64,000 nucleotides of DNA from Albugo candida (Eukaryota; Oomycota; Peronosporomycetes; Albuginales). Of the stretch, positions 1 through 12,412 are shown one piece after another (within the stretch, counting starts at the first letter, position 1; each line of letters begins with the position of its first letter). A model generated the notes under the pieces. It was given only the letters and a program-made list of their open reading frames with translations, was not told the DNA's origin and searched no databases. The stretch lies in assembly GCA_040437565.1 (NCBI GenBank), contig JBDOQK010000010.1, positions 575,316 through 639,315 of the forward strand, written 5' to 3'. Position numbers and translations under genes: made by a program.

Positions 1-3000
1 CGTTCACGACGACGGTTACGGCTGGACAGTCCATGAAACGTTTCGCGCAGAAAAGGATACAAAAAGGTCGTGAGCAGAGCTTTTTTGTACCTGGTAGTGG
101 TCAGCGACGCACGAGGGGGTGCAAATTGGCTGGTACTGAACAACATTGTTCATCAAGCGTGTCCAGAGCTCATGGATGTGATACGAGCCAAGTACGACCC
201 GGCACGAAACGATTATTTGCGACAAGCTGAAGCCCTGACACACTTCGCGACGTCGAACGAGCTCGGAAACGGATCATCTGGGCGTGAGGTCGTCGCCACG
301 CATGTTGAGAGGTCATATCTTCGAAAGGAGTCGCGCAGATGTTTTATGTGCAGAAAGAATGACCATATTCAAGCGAATTGCCGAAGCAAGGCGAAAGACG
401 CCCGCAGAAGCGATGATACACAACGAGAAAGAGTGCGACCGCGAGATCTCGATGGCAAACGGCGAGTCTCTCAAGATCCCTAGTGTTGGAAGGTTTCGCT
501 TACGAGTGATTGGCGATGGTAAAGAGCGAGCGATAACGCTATCGGGCGTATATCTGGCGCCGAAGCTTGCGCGCAACATCACCTCGTACGAGAAGCTTGA
601 ACAGAGAAGGTTCGGTCTCGTGTACAGAAGATCAAGTCTCTCGCTAGTGCGACGCAGCGATGTAGCAATCGCCAACGACGTCAGTATGCAGACGAACGTG
701 CTGTACGTGTAGACAATGGTGACAGCTGTGCGCCAAAAGAGGTTATCATGTTTTAATGACGACGCTTAACACAGCCGGATCTAGCATGCCAGCACCTGAT
801 GTGCATCGCAAATGTCTAATGCGTTTTCATGCTCGGATGGGACACCTATCGCTCGACACGGTCTAACGAATGCTGAAGACACCAGGGTCTGGCATCAAGA
901 TTACGAACCACAAGTGGACGGTTTGTATTTTGTGCAAAGCAGGGAAACAGACAAAGAACAAGCAGTCACGAGCGGACACCGGCGAACACACGCCTGTTGA
1001 TCGGATTGGTGGAGTGATTTGTTCCGATTTGAAGGGCCGAAGACGCCATCAGATAGGCGCGAAAATTGCTACTTCGCTGTTTTCATCAACCACATGTCGA
1101 ACTACCGTCGCGTTTTTCTAGCTTCGACGAAATACAAGGCTGCAAAGAAGTTCAGGATTTCTTGGCGTTTTTAAAGCGAATGTTTGACTACAAAATCCAC
1201 GTTTTGCCAATGAACGGTGGGTGCGAGTACAAAATGGTGACCTGTTCTGCCAGCGTGTAGGAGTCGCGCGACAAAAAAGTGAAGCGCGGAATCAAGCTCC
1301 GAACGGCAAGGCTGAGCGCATGCACCGGACGATACTCAATATGGCGCGCAGCATGATAGTTTCCAGCCGGCTGCCGCTCAAATTTCGGGAAGACCCCGTC
1401 GAGTACGCCACGTACATCCTAAAACAGGATTCATATATAAGCGAACATGAGACGCGCATCGCCGACTGAAATATTGACAAATAAAGCGCCTGATCTTCGA
1501 GAGATTGTTTTGTTTGGGAGCACTTGCGCGGTATAGACCCACGAAAAAACTCGCTTACGCATGGATAGTATGTCGCCAGCATTATTGGAATTAGCTGCGA
1601 AACCAAAGGTTTTTTTGCAGAAGAATAACAATGTCGTGACTGAACATGGAGACGCTTAGTGACGAGCAAAACAATCAGCTGCAGCGCTCATTGGAGTTTG
1701 AATACCAAGTGGAGTTACCTACATCTACAACAGCGACTCAAGTCACTACATTTGGATGCGCGGCACCAGATACGAGTATTAAGAGCGTCCACAAGGGAAA
1801 AAACAGTGAAAGCGTCCAGTGTATGGCACTCGAGCGATGTCTAACGCAGAGTGGCGACTGGCGATCAGGACGAATCAGCTCAAAGTCTAAGCGTGGTGAG
1901 CCAGGTTTTCGAGCGCCATCCGAAGAACTGAACCGACTTGATGCGCAGTTCAAAGCGTGAGGACTGGAAGAGGGAAATGCTAGAAGAGCTGAACGCGCTC
2001 GAGGAACGCTGGAACATAGAAAGGCTCAAGGCACGATTAGCGGCGTGCGGGAACGATCAAGTATACAGTCTACTACAGTCTCACTTCCGCTGCGGTTAAA
2101 GACATGTTGACAGTCAATGTGATACTGGCGCTCGCAGCGACATGGAAAGTACCGGTAAAGCACGGAGACATACCGAATGCGTATGTCAAGGCCGACACAA
2201 AGAAGCGCATCTCGAGAGTTATCTACAAGTTCCTCGGGGCATGGACGTAGCTTATAAGGCGCTAGAGAATCTCGGTGCAAGAAGCAAGAGCGACTTGGTG
2301 CTGCAGCTTCATAAGAGCTTATACGGATCAAAGCAAGCGGGGCGCCTGTGAAGTCAATATCTACATGCAAGGCTCACGAGGCGGGATAAAAACAGTGCGT
2401 TGCGGACATGTGGTTATATCGCAAACAATATGATGAAGATATTGACGTCGGTGTATATTTCGATGGCCTGCTGGCACCCGGCACTAGCGCTGATGCTTGC
2501 AATCGGTTCTTCGTCAGTCTCGGCTCGCTGTCGATTTAGGACTTGGTACGTGTTTCAAGGTTTCGAGTATGCGCGTGTGACTTGATAAAGACGGATCCTA
2601 TGTTCTGGATTAGGAGGAGGCTATTCAAGACCTACTGCACGTGCATGGGCTTGTAGAAGCAAACTCGACACTTTCGCCAATTAAAGCCGCCTGTCGAGGC
2701 TGCAAACCCATCAATCAAGGACTTTCAGTCTCTTGTTGGAGGTCTACTGTAGGTGGCATGGTGCACGCGAATGGATGTGTCGATCGCTGTGCACAAGTCG
2801 ATGAGCCAAATACACCATCCACGCGTTCACGATTGAAAGTTGGCGAAGCGCATTGCGCGCTTTCTGAAAAAGAACCAAGGATTCAAGCTGCGGATGACCT
2901 CATCGCGGGAAACTCCGACGCCGGAGTCATACAGCGACCCAGATTTTGCAAGTGACAAGAAGGACCGCAAGCCGTTGACTGGAAGCGTCGTTTTGCTTAG

Positions 3001-3405
3001 TGGCATGCTAGTAAGCGGGAGCGCGAAAAAATAGGGTGGCGTCTTCTTGTCGACTATGGAAGCTGAGTTTGTTGCCAGTTCGGAAGCCTCGCCCAATTTT
3101 GCTCGTCGCCCGTGAGATGCTGGGCGAGATCAACATGACGCCGGCTCTGCCCATGCTAGTGCATTCCGGTAGGCAGGCGGCCATCAAGCAACTTGAAGGC
3201 GAGGATTGTCGATCAAGGCTAAATACATTGATGTGCGGCTCAAGTTCGTGTGCGACTACGCCAGACGCAGCATTGTGCTCCCACAATACGTGCGTTTGGA
3301 GCAGATGCTCGCAGACTTGCTGACAAAAGCACTGGACCCAGCAAAGCTTGCAAGATTGCGTGGACTGATGTGCTTGGAGTATTATTCAAGGACTTCGAGC
3401 TGAAC
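1..3405 (+). mobile_element. Ty1/copia retrotransposon fossil, 5' end outside window
   Basis: Relics of a copia-type Gag-Pol lie in order on the plus strand. They are the C-terminal part of Gag with a CCHC zinc knuckle (about 340-400), a protease/pre-integrase stretch (about 480-1000), integrase (about 1000-1470, including the conserved NGKAERMHRT block near 1303), reverse transcriptase (about 2100-2600, with a LYGSKQAGRL block) and RNase H (about 2900-3400, with HIDVRLKFVCDYAR-like text). The order Gag-PR-IN-RT-RH defines Ty1/copia and excludes Ty3/gypsy. The element is broken many times over and is an old, non-functional copy. No LTR could be identified at the right end, and the left end lies before position 1. 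Confidence 0.85.
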
Positions 3406-3729
3406 AAAAGTGCTTGCTTGAGATGAAAGTGGTGATGGTGATGATGGCGCGATCAAGATGGCTGCATCCGAGGAGGAGTGTTTGAAAAGGTGAGAAAAGT
3501 TGAAGGTGCAACTAAATCTCGAGCAACTTCAATGAGCACGGAAGAGACGGCTGTAAGATCTCGACAGATAGGTATAGGAATAACTGCATGTTGTTCACAA
3601 AATTTAGGTAGAGCCAGAAAAAAATGAAGCTCGGTAAAGCTAGACAGTAATGCATAGAAGAGAAAGAATAGCAGGTAAGGACAGACATAATAGAGAATCA
3701 ATTTCGCCATTAACAATGCACCCAAGATT
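3406..3729. other. Intergenic stretch, nothing recognised
   Basis: Between the copia fossil and the phosphatase relic I see no coding frame with family resemblance. A 3' LTR of the left-hand fossil may lie here but has no partner in the window to compare with. Confidence 0.4.
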
Positions 3730-4480
3730 TACAACATGCTGCAACACCGCACTCTTGATATGTCATTTCGTGGCATAGGATAAATCCACAGTATTTAGGT
3801 GCCTAGAACCAACGGCCTTGTCTCTCGACTTCCATGTTAGTTACACGTTATAATGTAAGATCAGCACTTTGTGGTGCACTTTAGATGCACAAGCTTTCGT
3901 CTCAGTCATATTCTATGATTCTTGTTCCCACTTGTGTAAAAGAATACCAGAAGCGATCACAAAATTATAATCAGCACTGCATGATTTTTGTTGTTTACAT
4001 ATTAAGTACACTAGACTTCCTCTTTTTAATAGGCCTCACGTCTCTCTGGAAACAGAAAGATATGGNNNNNNNNNNNNNNNNNNNNNNNNNNNNNNNNNNN
4101 NNNNNNNNNNNNNNNNNNNNNNNNNNNNNNNNNNNNNNNNNNNNNNNNNNNNNNNNNNNNNNNNNACCGTGAGGAGAAAAACTGTCTCCCAAATCAAGCA
4201 CAGCGCGTGTACATCTATCTTTTAATTCCAAACGCACTACGTCAAGCACTCGAAATTTCAAACGGTAGACCTTTCGTTAATTCACATTGGTTATTCTTAG
4301 TGTCTCGATGTGTGACCAGAACCAAGATACCATGATAGTCACCACAGATCTTCTGAGTCTCTACCATAGCTTTGTCATCGACACGGGGCGCCTCAATCGC
4401 CCAGTGTCATCCCATAAAACTGATTTTTATTCTGCTCGTTTTGCCTCGATTCCGTATGGGTCGAATGGGTGAGCCTTGGT
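3730..4480 (-). pseudogene. Purple acid phosphatase-like pseudogene (copy 1), interrupted by a gap
   Basis: On the minus strand this stretch matches, in order, pieces of the intact phosphatase genes at 25705 and 31814. Visible are the nucleotide stretch around the VxxH motif (about 3840-3930, with the shared acacgttataatgt core), a VLDLGDSF-like motif II just right of the gap (about 4168-4200), and a motif I region (about 4388-4410). The segment is too short for a full gene even allowing for the 100-N gap at 4066-4165, and frames are not continuous. It is a decayed paralogue of the host gene family, followed upstream by the same promoter-side block as the intact copies (see 4555-4870). Confidence 0.7.
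4066..4165. other. Assembly gap (100 N), no flanking duplication
   Basis: Exactly 100 N. The flanks belong to the phosphatase relic and are not repeats of each other, so the real missing length is unknown. Confidence 0.95.
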
Positions 4481-4554
4481 TGGGTAAAGTTTTATTCAGT
4501 AAGTTTCATATGAGTCTGGCTCAGTTGGATCCCAGATAAAGCAACCAGAGATAA

Positions 4555-4870
4555 AACTACCTTTTACTTGCCCATGCTTGCTCTCGTTAAAAAAATCTGA
4601 AATATGAGCTAAGATCACTAATGCTCGGAATGCGCAAAGCTTGCCATTCTTCGCCTCACGCAAGCCCATCAAACTAAATTTCGAATGATTACAGCTTTTC
4701 AAAGTTCGAAAAAGCGTTCCGAAAATTGATTGGGTATTGAATAATTAGAATACTGCTTTTTATGTAAAAAAGAAATGTACCGTTTGCCTTGAACCCTCGT
4801 GCCGCATCATCTCAAAATGAAGGCACTGAGTAATTGAATGCCGGATATCCGAGTGCAATTTCGAAGACAG
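4555..4870 (-). promoter_or_regulatory. Upstream block shared with phosphatase genes (copy 1)
   Basis: Read on the minus strand this is the 5' side of the phosphatase relic. It aligns by eye with 26988-27260 and 33160-33440: a GAAAT-tgagct segment, gcgcaaa-cttgccat, cctcacgcaagcccatca, gcgttccga-a-ttgattgggt, and tactgctttttnt-aaatgtacc. The conserved AGCTCATATTTCAG-like core near 4590-4610 resembles an oomycete initiator plus flanking element; that reading is inference. Confidence 0.5.
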
Positions 4871-5018
4871 CATAAGATAAGTCTTAAAATAGAAAGCGCC
4901 TTGAAGTTGTTGGATATCGACTGACGTTGGAATTTGTGCATGTGGAGTCTGGAGGAGATTTCTTTTGTTAGGGTGATGCGTGCCGTACTTTCTACCTATT
5001 AAGGAGCATAATCATGCG

Positions 5019-5118
5019 NNNNNNNNNNNNNNNNNNNNNNNNNNNNNNNNNNNNNNNNNNNNNNNNNNNNNNNNNNNNNNNNNNNNNNNNNNNNNNNNNN
5101 NNNNNNNNNNNNNNNNNN
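5019..5118. other. Assembly gap (100 N)
   Basis: Exactly 100 N between the phosphatase-type upstream block and the copia fossil. The flanks are not repeated. Confidence 0.95.
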
Positions 5119-5234
5119 AGGCTCAGAACGATTGGCGGATATATTAATTTTTCCACAATACACTCCAATTTTTTTACCTATGAGAACTACCAGCGGTCCA
5201 AGGGCCGTCTCTACGTCGAACTTGTCTGTTCAAC

Positions 5235-5405
5235 AGAAGTGCGATTGTTTTACCTCTTGCTGAGCAATGTTTCGACTCTGTGCTACCAGCAATCTCCAGT
5301 CCAATTCTACGTAATCACCCTAAGATAAAGCTGCTGTCATATGGACATGGTGCAGTGTCTTTCCCGCGAAAACGGCTTCTCGGTAACTGCCACTTACAAC
5401 GCTCC
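5235..5405 (-). repeat. Probable 3' LTR of the minus-strand copia fossil
   Basis: Shares with 10230-10405 the ordered landmarks ttgttttacctcttgc, aagataaagctgctgt, tctttcccgc and ggtaactgc. The exact ends are not clear because the two copies are strongly diverged. Confidence 0.6.
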
Positions 5406-5914
5406 TTCTCGGACGTGGCATTAAGACGAGCCTCCCGAAGATGGCATGCACTTACTCCAGATTACAAAGTCCGCGCAGCTCCGCCTCCGATGGTGCCGGT
5501 AACGATTTTGTGAACAAGTCCGCTTGTACAAGGCGCTACTCCAAGAACTCCAGCTTCATGATACTTTTTCCTGCACAATCGCGAATTGAACCTTGTCCGT
5601 ATGCCCGCATGTTTCACGCTAACCATACTCCCTTCAGACTTTGACTGCCTGATGGATGCTTGGCTGTCGATTAGCACGTTTATTGGTCCACGTCAGTGCG
5701 TCCAATTTCCTTTATCAGTTCTCGAATCCAAGCCGTTCTCGTCCCAGATGCGAGGCCGATATCCCGGTCTGCTTCTTGCAGATGCACTGAATAATTGCCC
5801 CACTCACAGAGCACATCACCTGCGACGGACTTTCAATTGGCCTTGTCCGCCGCGAAGCCAAATTGCTTCATCTTATTACCGTAATCGCACACACCTTTGA
5901 CTCGATCTTCATGT

Positions 5915-6014
5915 NNNNNNNNNNNNNNNNNNNNNNNNNNNNNNNNNNNNNNNNNNNNNNNNNNNNNNNNNNNNNNNNNNNNNNNNNNNNNNNNNNNNNN
6001 NNNNNNNNNNNNNN
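5915..6014. other. Assembly gap (100 N) inside the copia fossil
   Basis: Exactly 100 N; no repeated flanks seen. Confidence 0.95.
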
Positions 6015-7580
6015 TGCAACGCCACCCCTCAACCCGTTTGGCATCCTCAAATCACGTTTCGACACTCTGTTGCAGAAGCTAGCAACATTGTTAAAAAACG
6101 AGAGAGAGCTATTGACCATAAATTCCATGTGGCTTTTCAGTTCCTGAGAACCTCATGATGCTGAAGATATCATATTTTAATCGGACTGATACTACGCTGG
6201 CGTCATGCGATTTTTTGTAAAATCATGTAAAAGACAATGTGTACATTTTCGTCGGTGACGGTGATAGGATTAGAGGACTCCGAGTGTTTTTGTCTGTAGG
6301 GCACTAGTATCACGATTAAAGAGATGATAGTACCTACATAATAGAGTTCTCAATAAGGACATATTCGGCAGCATAATGTAACGCACTGCCTGCACCTGAC
6401 GACGTATGGCGACTAGTGAAAGCACAGTTTTGACAGCTTGAAGCACTACTTGCATTTCCACGTGATGTTCGTACAGTTGTGAGGTTAGAAACTAATGTTA
6501 CCTCAGCGCCCGTCATACTGTAAATAATTGAGCAAGTGGATGCATAATCGTTCATTAAATAATCCGAAGAGGACGACGACGTGTGAACCTGGCATCGTCA
6601 GCGGAAACACCGACCGCATAGCCAAGCCATCTAGTTGTACAGAAGGTATCAAAATGCTTCAAACTTAGAGGCTTAGAGCACGTCTACTTGAAACACTAAT
6701 ACTGATTTGGAAAGAAGGTCTGGGATAGCCAACGAGATTGGCAGCTGTATCGACTAGCGATACCCAGATTGCATAAAAGAAGGGAAGATGAGAATTTACA
6801 TATTTTGGTGAGATGCTAGATGGTAGATCTTCGCTGCAGCAAAGGTCTCTAAAGAAATGCAGGTCGTGTTGTTCACAGAAGCATGTCAGAGTTTACGAAC
6901 AATCAAGCTTGATCCTATACTCTTCCTATTGAACCACTTGAACCAGAAAAGCAGTTTATAGTTGACCACTTGCCAGTGGCAACTGCGGTGGCAGCCCCAC
7001 ATTAGGATTCGATTGACAATCAAAAATATGATGGAGAAGCCAGTAGTCCATTATTACGAAGTGGATGTGGTATGCGATACCGCTGTATGGATAGTTAAAT
7101 CTGCCCTTACCTCCTTCGAAGGTCGAACTGTATTGGACCTTGTGATTTTATTTAGTCGTCCATATATTATGGACACACGTTTCAGACACTCACTGGCTAA
7201 ATCTAGCGTTAACAGTTTTGTGCTCAGTAATTCCGTCAATAATCCGCTCACTTGCTTTAGCCCGTGATGAGACCTCTTAAGTTTCAGGGACAGTTTGTCC
7301 TTAGCATTCACCCCAAGCTCTCTCAGCGTCTCAACAGACACGCTCATCCGCTGCGGTACTGGAAGAAATATCACTAATTGCTTATCCTTGCCAGCGCTCA
7401 CATAGTGGCTAGATATGTCTCCACGTCTTCCTGATACTCCCCAGCGAAGAGCAACTACCAGTGACCTTTATGGTATCCAATTTCTTGACCGCAGCGAGTG
7501 TCAAGCCACGGACGGTAGACAGCAAAGACCTGCTCGTTTCCGGAGGCAACCAGTCTCGCCTTGAATCGCCCAAGTTTTGT

Positions 7581-8034
7581 TGCAGCATCCGTCTTGGTTT
7601 GAAGCACCCAATTTGTATGAAAAACATGAATCCCCACAGGAGGTACGACCATCATTCCAACAGCGTTCCCCTACAAAGCTTGCAACTTTTGCTACAGTAC
7701 ACTTTTCCTTTGGTATGCTTCTCAAAGCATCACTAGCATCACCATAGGGCTTTGATTNNNNNNNNNNNNNNNNNNNNNNNNNNNNNNNNNNNNNNNNNNN
7801 NNNNNNNNNNNNNNNNNNNNNNNNNNNNNNNNNNNNNNNNNNNNNNNNNNNNNNNNNTGCAGCATCCGTCTTGGTTTGAAGCACCCAATTTGTATGAAAA
7901 ACATGAATCCCCACAGGAGGTACGACCATCATTCCAACAGCGTTCCCCTACAAAGCTTGCAACTTTTGCTACAGTACACTTTTCCTTTGGTATGCTTCTC
8001 AAAGCATCACTAGCATCACCATAGGGCTTTGATT
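7581..8034. repeat. Gap (7758-7857) with identical 177-bp flanks
   Basis: Positions 7581-7757 and 7858-8034 read the same on both sides of 100 N. A true tandem duplication ending exactly at both gap edges is unlikely, so this is an unmerged contig overlap. It lies inside the copia fossil. Confidence 0.9.
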
Positions 8035-8723
8035 CACTCTCCCGTATACAGTTTACCATATCCGAAAGCTTTTTCAAATTGTTCTCTCGCTTTTACTTCG
8101 AGCCTTTCGAACGTTGGGTCTGGTCACGTGCGCATCTCATGTCCATTCCACCCTTCTTGTACAATTCTTGTGCGCCTTAGGTCGAGCAAAAGGGAGAGTC
8201 ATCACTTCCTGAGTTAAGTCGTTGCCGATATTTTCTCCATGTTCAGCAAGATGCAGTCGACGAAGTTGATTGTTCTTCTCCTTCTTTATTGTATTGACGT
8301 TCTTCACGTGTTATGAAAGGACACAACTTCGTCGCTTGGAAAGTACACGCGGTAGCGCTTTATTTCGTCGACCTGGTGCACAGTGCAAGGTGACGCGACA
8401 ACCAGGATGTCACTAAGAACGGGCATTATTTATCTCAAGTCCACGAGTGGATTGGCGATCGACATTCGCTTTGCTGGGGCTTTTGTCAGCATTTAAGCGT
8501 CTTCACAGAAGCGCTGCAGTAATTCACACGAGAATATAATGCACCGCAAGCTATTCATCATGGTACGGTGCATCCACTCATCCTTGGGGTACTAGCTTGG
8601 TTTCTTGGCGCACCGATTCGTCTTCCGAAACCAGTCTCCTTGAAGAAAAAACTCCAACGGCTGATATTCTTTTCCGCCGTCCATTTGAAGAACGTAGATT
8701 TGACAATCAAATAGACTTTCAAG

Positions 8724-9089
8724 AATGCAAACTAGATTTAAACCTCTGCACCACCACAAATGTATTTATCGCTAGGAAAATCTGGCGATGTCTCGTCCGA
8801 TGATTCACGGCATTCACCATTTAGCTATTCCCCAATCTGTCAAAGGGGGTCACTAANNNNNNNNNNNNNNNNNNNNNNNNNNNNNNNNNNNNNNNNNNNN
8901 NNNNNNNNNNNNNNNNNNNNNNNNNNNNNNNNNNNNNNNNNNNNNNNNNNNNNNNNAATGCAAACTAGATTTAAACCTCTGCACCACCACAAATGTATTT
9001 ATCGCTAGGAAAATCTGGCGATATCTCGTCCGATGATTCACGGCATTCACCATTTAGCTATTCCCCAATCTGTCAAAGGGGGTCACTAA
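8724..9089. repeat. Gap (8857-8956) with near-identical 133-bp flanks
   Basis: Positions 8724-8856 and 8957-9089 match with a single visible difference, again on both sides of exactly 100 N. This is an unmerged contig overlap within the copia fossil; the one mismatch may be a read error or an allele. Confidence 0.9.
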
Positions 9090-9425
9090 CCTTTCAAGTC
9101 TGAGCAAATGATATCTCCTGTAACGTTGACGGGTGGGTTATTTCCTTACCGACTATCGCCTCTTGATATGCTTGCGTTGCGTCCAGGTTGAGCTGTTCTC
9201 CCGTGTCTAATTGCTTAGCCGTATACCAAAATCCATGTTTTCTGCCGTCTTGATTATCGTGCCATAGTTCATGTGACCCAGTCTTATATGCGCGTCCCCT
9301 TATGCAAGTAGTGGCTTACTTAGACTTCGTTATTTGTTATAAAAGATATCACACGGTATACAGGCTGTTTGACGCGTTCTCATTCACGAGCGGGCACGCA
9401 CGATTAATAAGTTGTTTGTATCTCC

Positions 9426-9937
9426 ACGTCGAAAATAGCCGACCCGCTGTCAAACTTAGCGCAACTCTGCGGTGCTCTCGTTGAGATAAACTGAACTCTT
9501 TAGCCTCCAAAATACAGTTTGCAGTAATGGTTCTCTCCGATTTCTCTACGAAATGAACATCTAGCAACAGCGCTTTTTTTGCTTTCACTATCGCTGTGGT
9601 AGCAATGATAACGCTTCAACGTTTCGTAATTNNNNNNNNNNNNNNNNNNNNNNNNNNNNNNNNNNNNNNNNNNNNNNNNNNNNNNNNNNNNNNNNNNNNN
9701 NNNNNNNNNNNNNNNNNNNNNNNNNNNNNNNACGTCGAAAATAGCCGACCCGCTGTCAAACTTAGCGCAACTCTGCGGTGCTCTCGTTGAGATAAACTGA
9801 ACTCTTTAGCCTCCAAAATACAGTTTGCAGTAATGGTTCTCTCCGATTTCTCTACGAAATGAACATCTAGCAACAGCGCTTTTTTTGCTTTCACTATCGC
9901 TGTGGTAGCAATGATAACGCTTCAACGTTTCGTAATT
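9426..9937. repeat. Gap (9632-9731) with identical 206-bp flanks
   Basis: Positions 9426-9631 and 9732-9937 are the same sequence on both sides of 100 N. Unmerged contig overlap, not biology. Confidence 0.9.
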
Positions 9938-10229
9938 GGTTATGGACCAACAAGAGTTTGAACAATCACAATCGTTAACTTCTCTGCGTCTTCGAGCATG
10001 GTAGAATCATTTATCAGCTGGCGACTTGTGCATCGTCGGAGATAGTCCCGTCGGTAGGTCTACCAACATTTCCACCGTGTTCGCCCTTTCCTTCACGTTA
10101 AGACCTCCGCCTTGCAGAGTGCTGGTCATTTACCGACCGGCTCCTGCCGTAGACTCCGCGGTGAGCTTCACCGAAGTAAGGACATTGACCGTTGGGCTCA
10201 TGCATTCCAAAGTAGGAAGTGCCTTGGTA

Positions 10230-10405
10230 AATAGAGGTGCCGTTGTTTTACCTCTTGCCTAACACTGCTATCGACTCTTCGATACCAGGAGTTACCGCCC
10301 AGATTCTGCGCAAACCTACCAAGATAAAGCTGCTGTGATATAGAGTTGACATCCGATAATGTATTCTTTCCCGCAGAAACTGTCTCTTGGTAACTGCTAC
10401 TTTTA
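10230..10405 (-). repeat. Probable 5' LTR of the minus-strand copia fossil
   Basis: Diverged partner of 5235-5405. Just on its internal side (10193-10201) lies tgggctcat, the complement of the start of the initiator-tRNA-type primer site seen in the fossil at 15456. This supports it being the 5' LTR of a minus-strand copia element. Confidence 0.55.
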
Positions 10406-10639
10406 CGACCACATCCCACCGCTAAACAACTGCATCCTTATGTAAGACATCTAAGGAGTCATATGGGACAAGACTGCTTGCAGCGTTACAACAAGAGAGG
10501 CTTGACCAAACAATTGAGAATGTAGGGTTTCACATCTTTTGTAATTTCGTGAAGACGCTTTGAAGTATATACTTTCCAATCGGAATCTTTCATCTGGAAT
10601 TGGAAGAGTAAATTTGCCGTGAGCTATTTCATTAGTAAA

Positions 10640-11860
10640 ATGCAATCACTACTAACCCTCATGGATCCGTGGATTTGACTGTCGCTGGTGCTTCTTTTTG
10701 TCAGCACAAATTTAGGCAATCAGCAAGACGGTTTGTACGGCCATGTCGGAAATATATGTATGTATTTCTTGCTGCTTACCAGCCACATTATTGTAAGAGC
10801 AACTTCATAGTAGGGTCATCGTGCTGACAGGTGAGCGAACATGGTGTCTCTCAAAAAGATGCATCATCTTCGATGTATGCACGTATCTTGGTGCGATACT
10901 TTTTTCTACCATGTAAGCTCTAACGAATTTCAGCGACGATATCTTTAGCCCTGGTTTTAGTAACTCCGTTGAGAGACTGACTGATATCCGCCTGAGTACC
11001 ATCGACAAGAAGATCATTGGCTCTTCACTGTAACTATTCACTCTCTGGGTAATTACCTTGCTCCAAGTAATTCCTGTGACGTATATGATGCTGCAAGTTT
11101 CCATCAGATGCGAGTTCTGGATACATTAATACTTAATCGCAATTTGGGAGCTCCGCGAAGACCTTCTTCATTAAATCGTCACGAGACTCCTCAATCTTTG
11201 CTAATTTTCAAATCAAAAGGCAGTCTTATCTAGGTCGGGGGAAAAAAGATCACGGTGCTTGTGTGATGTCCCTGAATGGCAAAATTGTTTGTGTCGTTCA
11301 GATTCTTCTCTTCATGTTTCTCCGTACCAAAGTCTTCACCAATTATCAAACAAGTGATATGATTTTTCGAAGCCACCATGGTTCTTTAGTAGTTGATTGT
11401 TGTCAGAATTGCGGTAGAGACAGGCTTTGATGATGGAATTGTATTGCCACTTAGCATTTGGTGAGAAAAGTGGTGGCTTCGCACATCGAGCGATACCCAG
11501 TATACATTTGACATCAAGCGGATCTTTGTGTGCATTCTAGTCATCAAAAGTTGCTGGAGTCGACGGTCCTCCACCACACCGACTGAAATATCCTCAATCA
11601 CTGGGATTGTCGAGGCTTAACGCTACTGTAAAAGATGCCAAGACGCTGTGCCGGACACCAAACGTGCTAAATGCGAGATATTTCTGGGTGCAACCGGGTG
11701 GCCCGAATCTTGCACATTCCAACTTACACCTGCTAGTAATGCTGCTTTAAGCCCGACGGTGATCAATAAAGGGAGTGAAGAGCATGGGCATGTTTTGACA
11801 TACCAAAACAAAAATTACGATGAGACAAACTGTGCCGGTCGGAAAATGCGTTATTAATAC
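10640..11860 (-). mobile_element. Ty1/copia Gag-protease scraps, minus strand
   Basis: On the minus strand 11386-11700 contains a SGTASWHLL-like stretch (resembling the DSGAS protease site) followed by an EDISVGVVEDRRLQQLL stretch typical of the copia protease/pre-integrase region. Weaker Gag-like text lies at 10750-11100. It is a broken scrap outside the LTR pair at 5235-10410, so it belongs to a different or nested insertion. Family assignment is moderate and the ends are not defined. Confidence 0.4.
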
Positions 11861-12412
11861 TTGAAGGTCCCACGTGGTGGTGTATCACACCCCTCTTTCT
11901 CTCCTATCGCCGTTTAAAATGTCGCTGCTCGTGGCTGTATATCGTTTGCACAAGCTCATGAAGCGGCTATTTCAATAAAGTGTTTAGCGTGACATAGGCT
12001 ACTTTCAACTGCATCAGTGTATCTCCATTTGTCTTAGAATCAAGCACACGAGAAATCATGGTATTTATTATCATAAGCGCTGTACGGATCACTTAGACTT
12101 GTAAAAGATTGATGTAAAACCAGCTCGCATTCCTGGAAAGTCACGGTCAAGATGCATACGACGCGCCTTAACTTTTGAACTTTGTGCTACAGTGCAAGTC
12201 ATCTACACCCTGTAATTATTATTTTTTGCGGCCAAAATTGAGGAATCATCAAACATAAACCGTCAACGAATATAATTCGCGTAAATTCAAACCCTCCAAT
12301 ACCATTCCAACAGCTTTTCCCCCAATCACATTTAATCTTGATACCAACCATCCTGCTCATTTGACAACAAAACACATACCTTTTTTTCTGCCAGCCCATT
12401 GATCTAAGCAGC
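11861..12412. other. Non-coding stretch before the DNA transposon
   Basis: No family-like frame is visible. It could include the left end of the DNA transposon that follows, but no convincing terminal inverted repeat was found. Confidence 0.4.

Larger units (their letters stand above)
5235..10410 (-). mobile_element. Ty1/copia retrotransposon fossil, minus strand, with decayed LTRs
   Basis: On the minus strand, from high to low coordinate, I see an integrase block (about 8530-8580, MHRTMMNSLRC), an integrase C-terminal YRVYFPSDEV-like stretch (about 8330), reverse transcriptase starts (GIHVFHTNWVLQTKTDA at about 7620, fingers near 7300-7400, GLKQ near 7240), and the RNase H end (ADLFTKSLPAPSEAELR near 5460-5510). 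Diverged similar segments at about 5235-5405 and 10230-10405 bracket these and are best read as the two LTRs. The spacing of about 5 kb fits copia, though gaps and unmerged contig ends inflate it. The element is heavily broken and old. Parts between about 8900 and 10200 are not recognised. Confidence 0.75.
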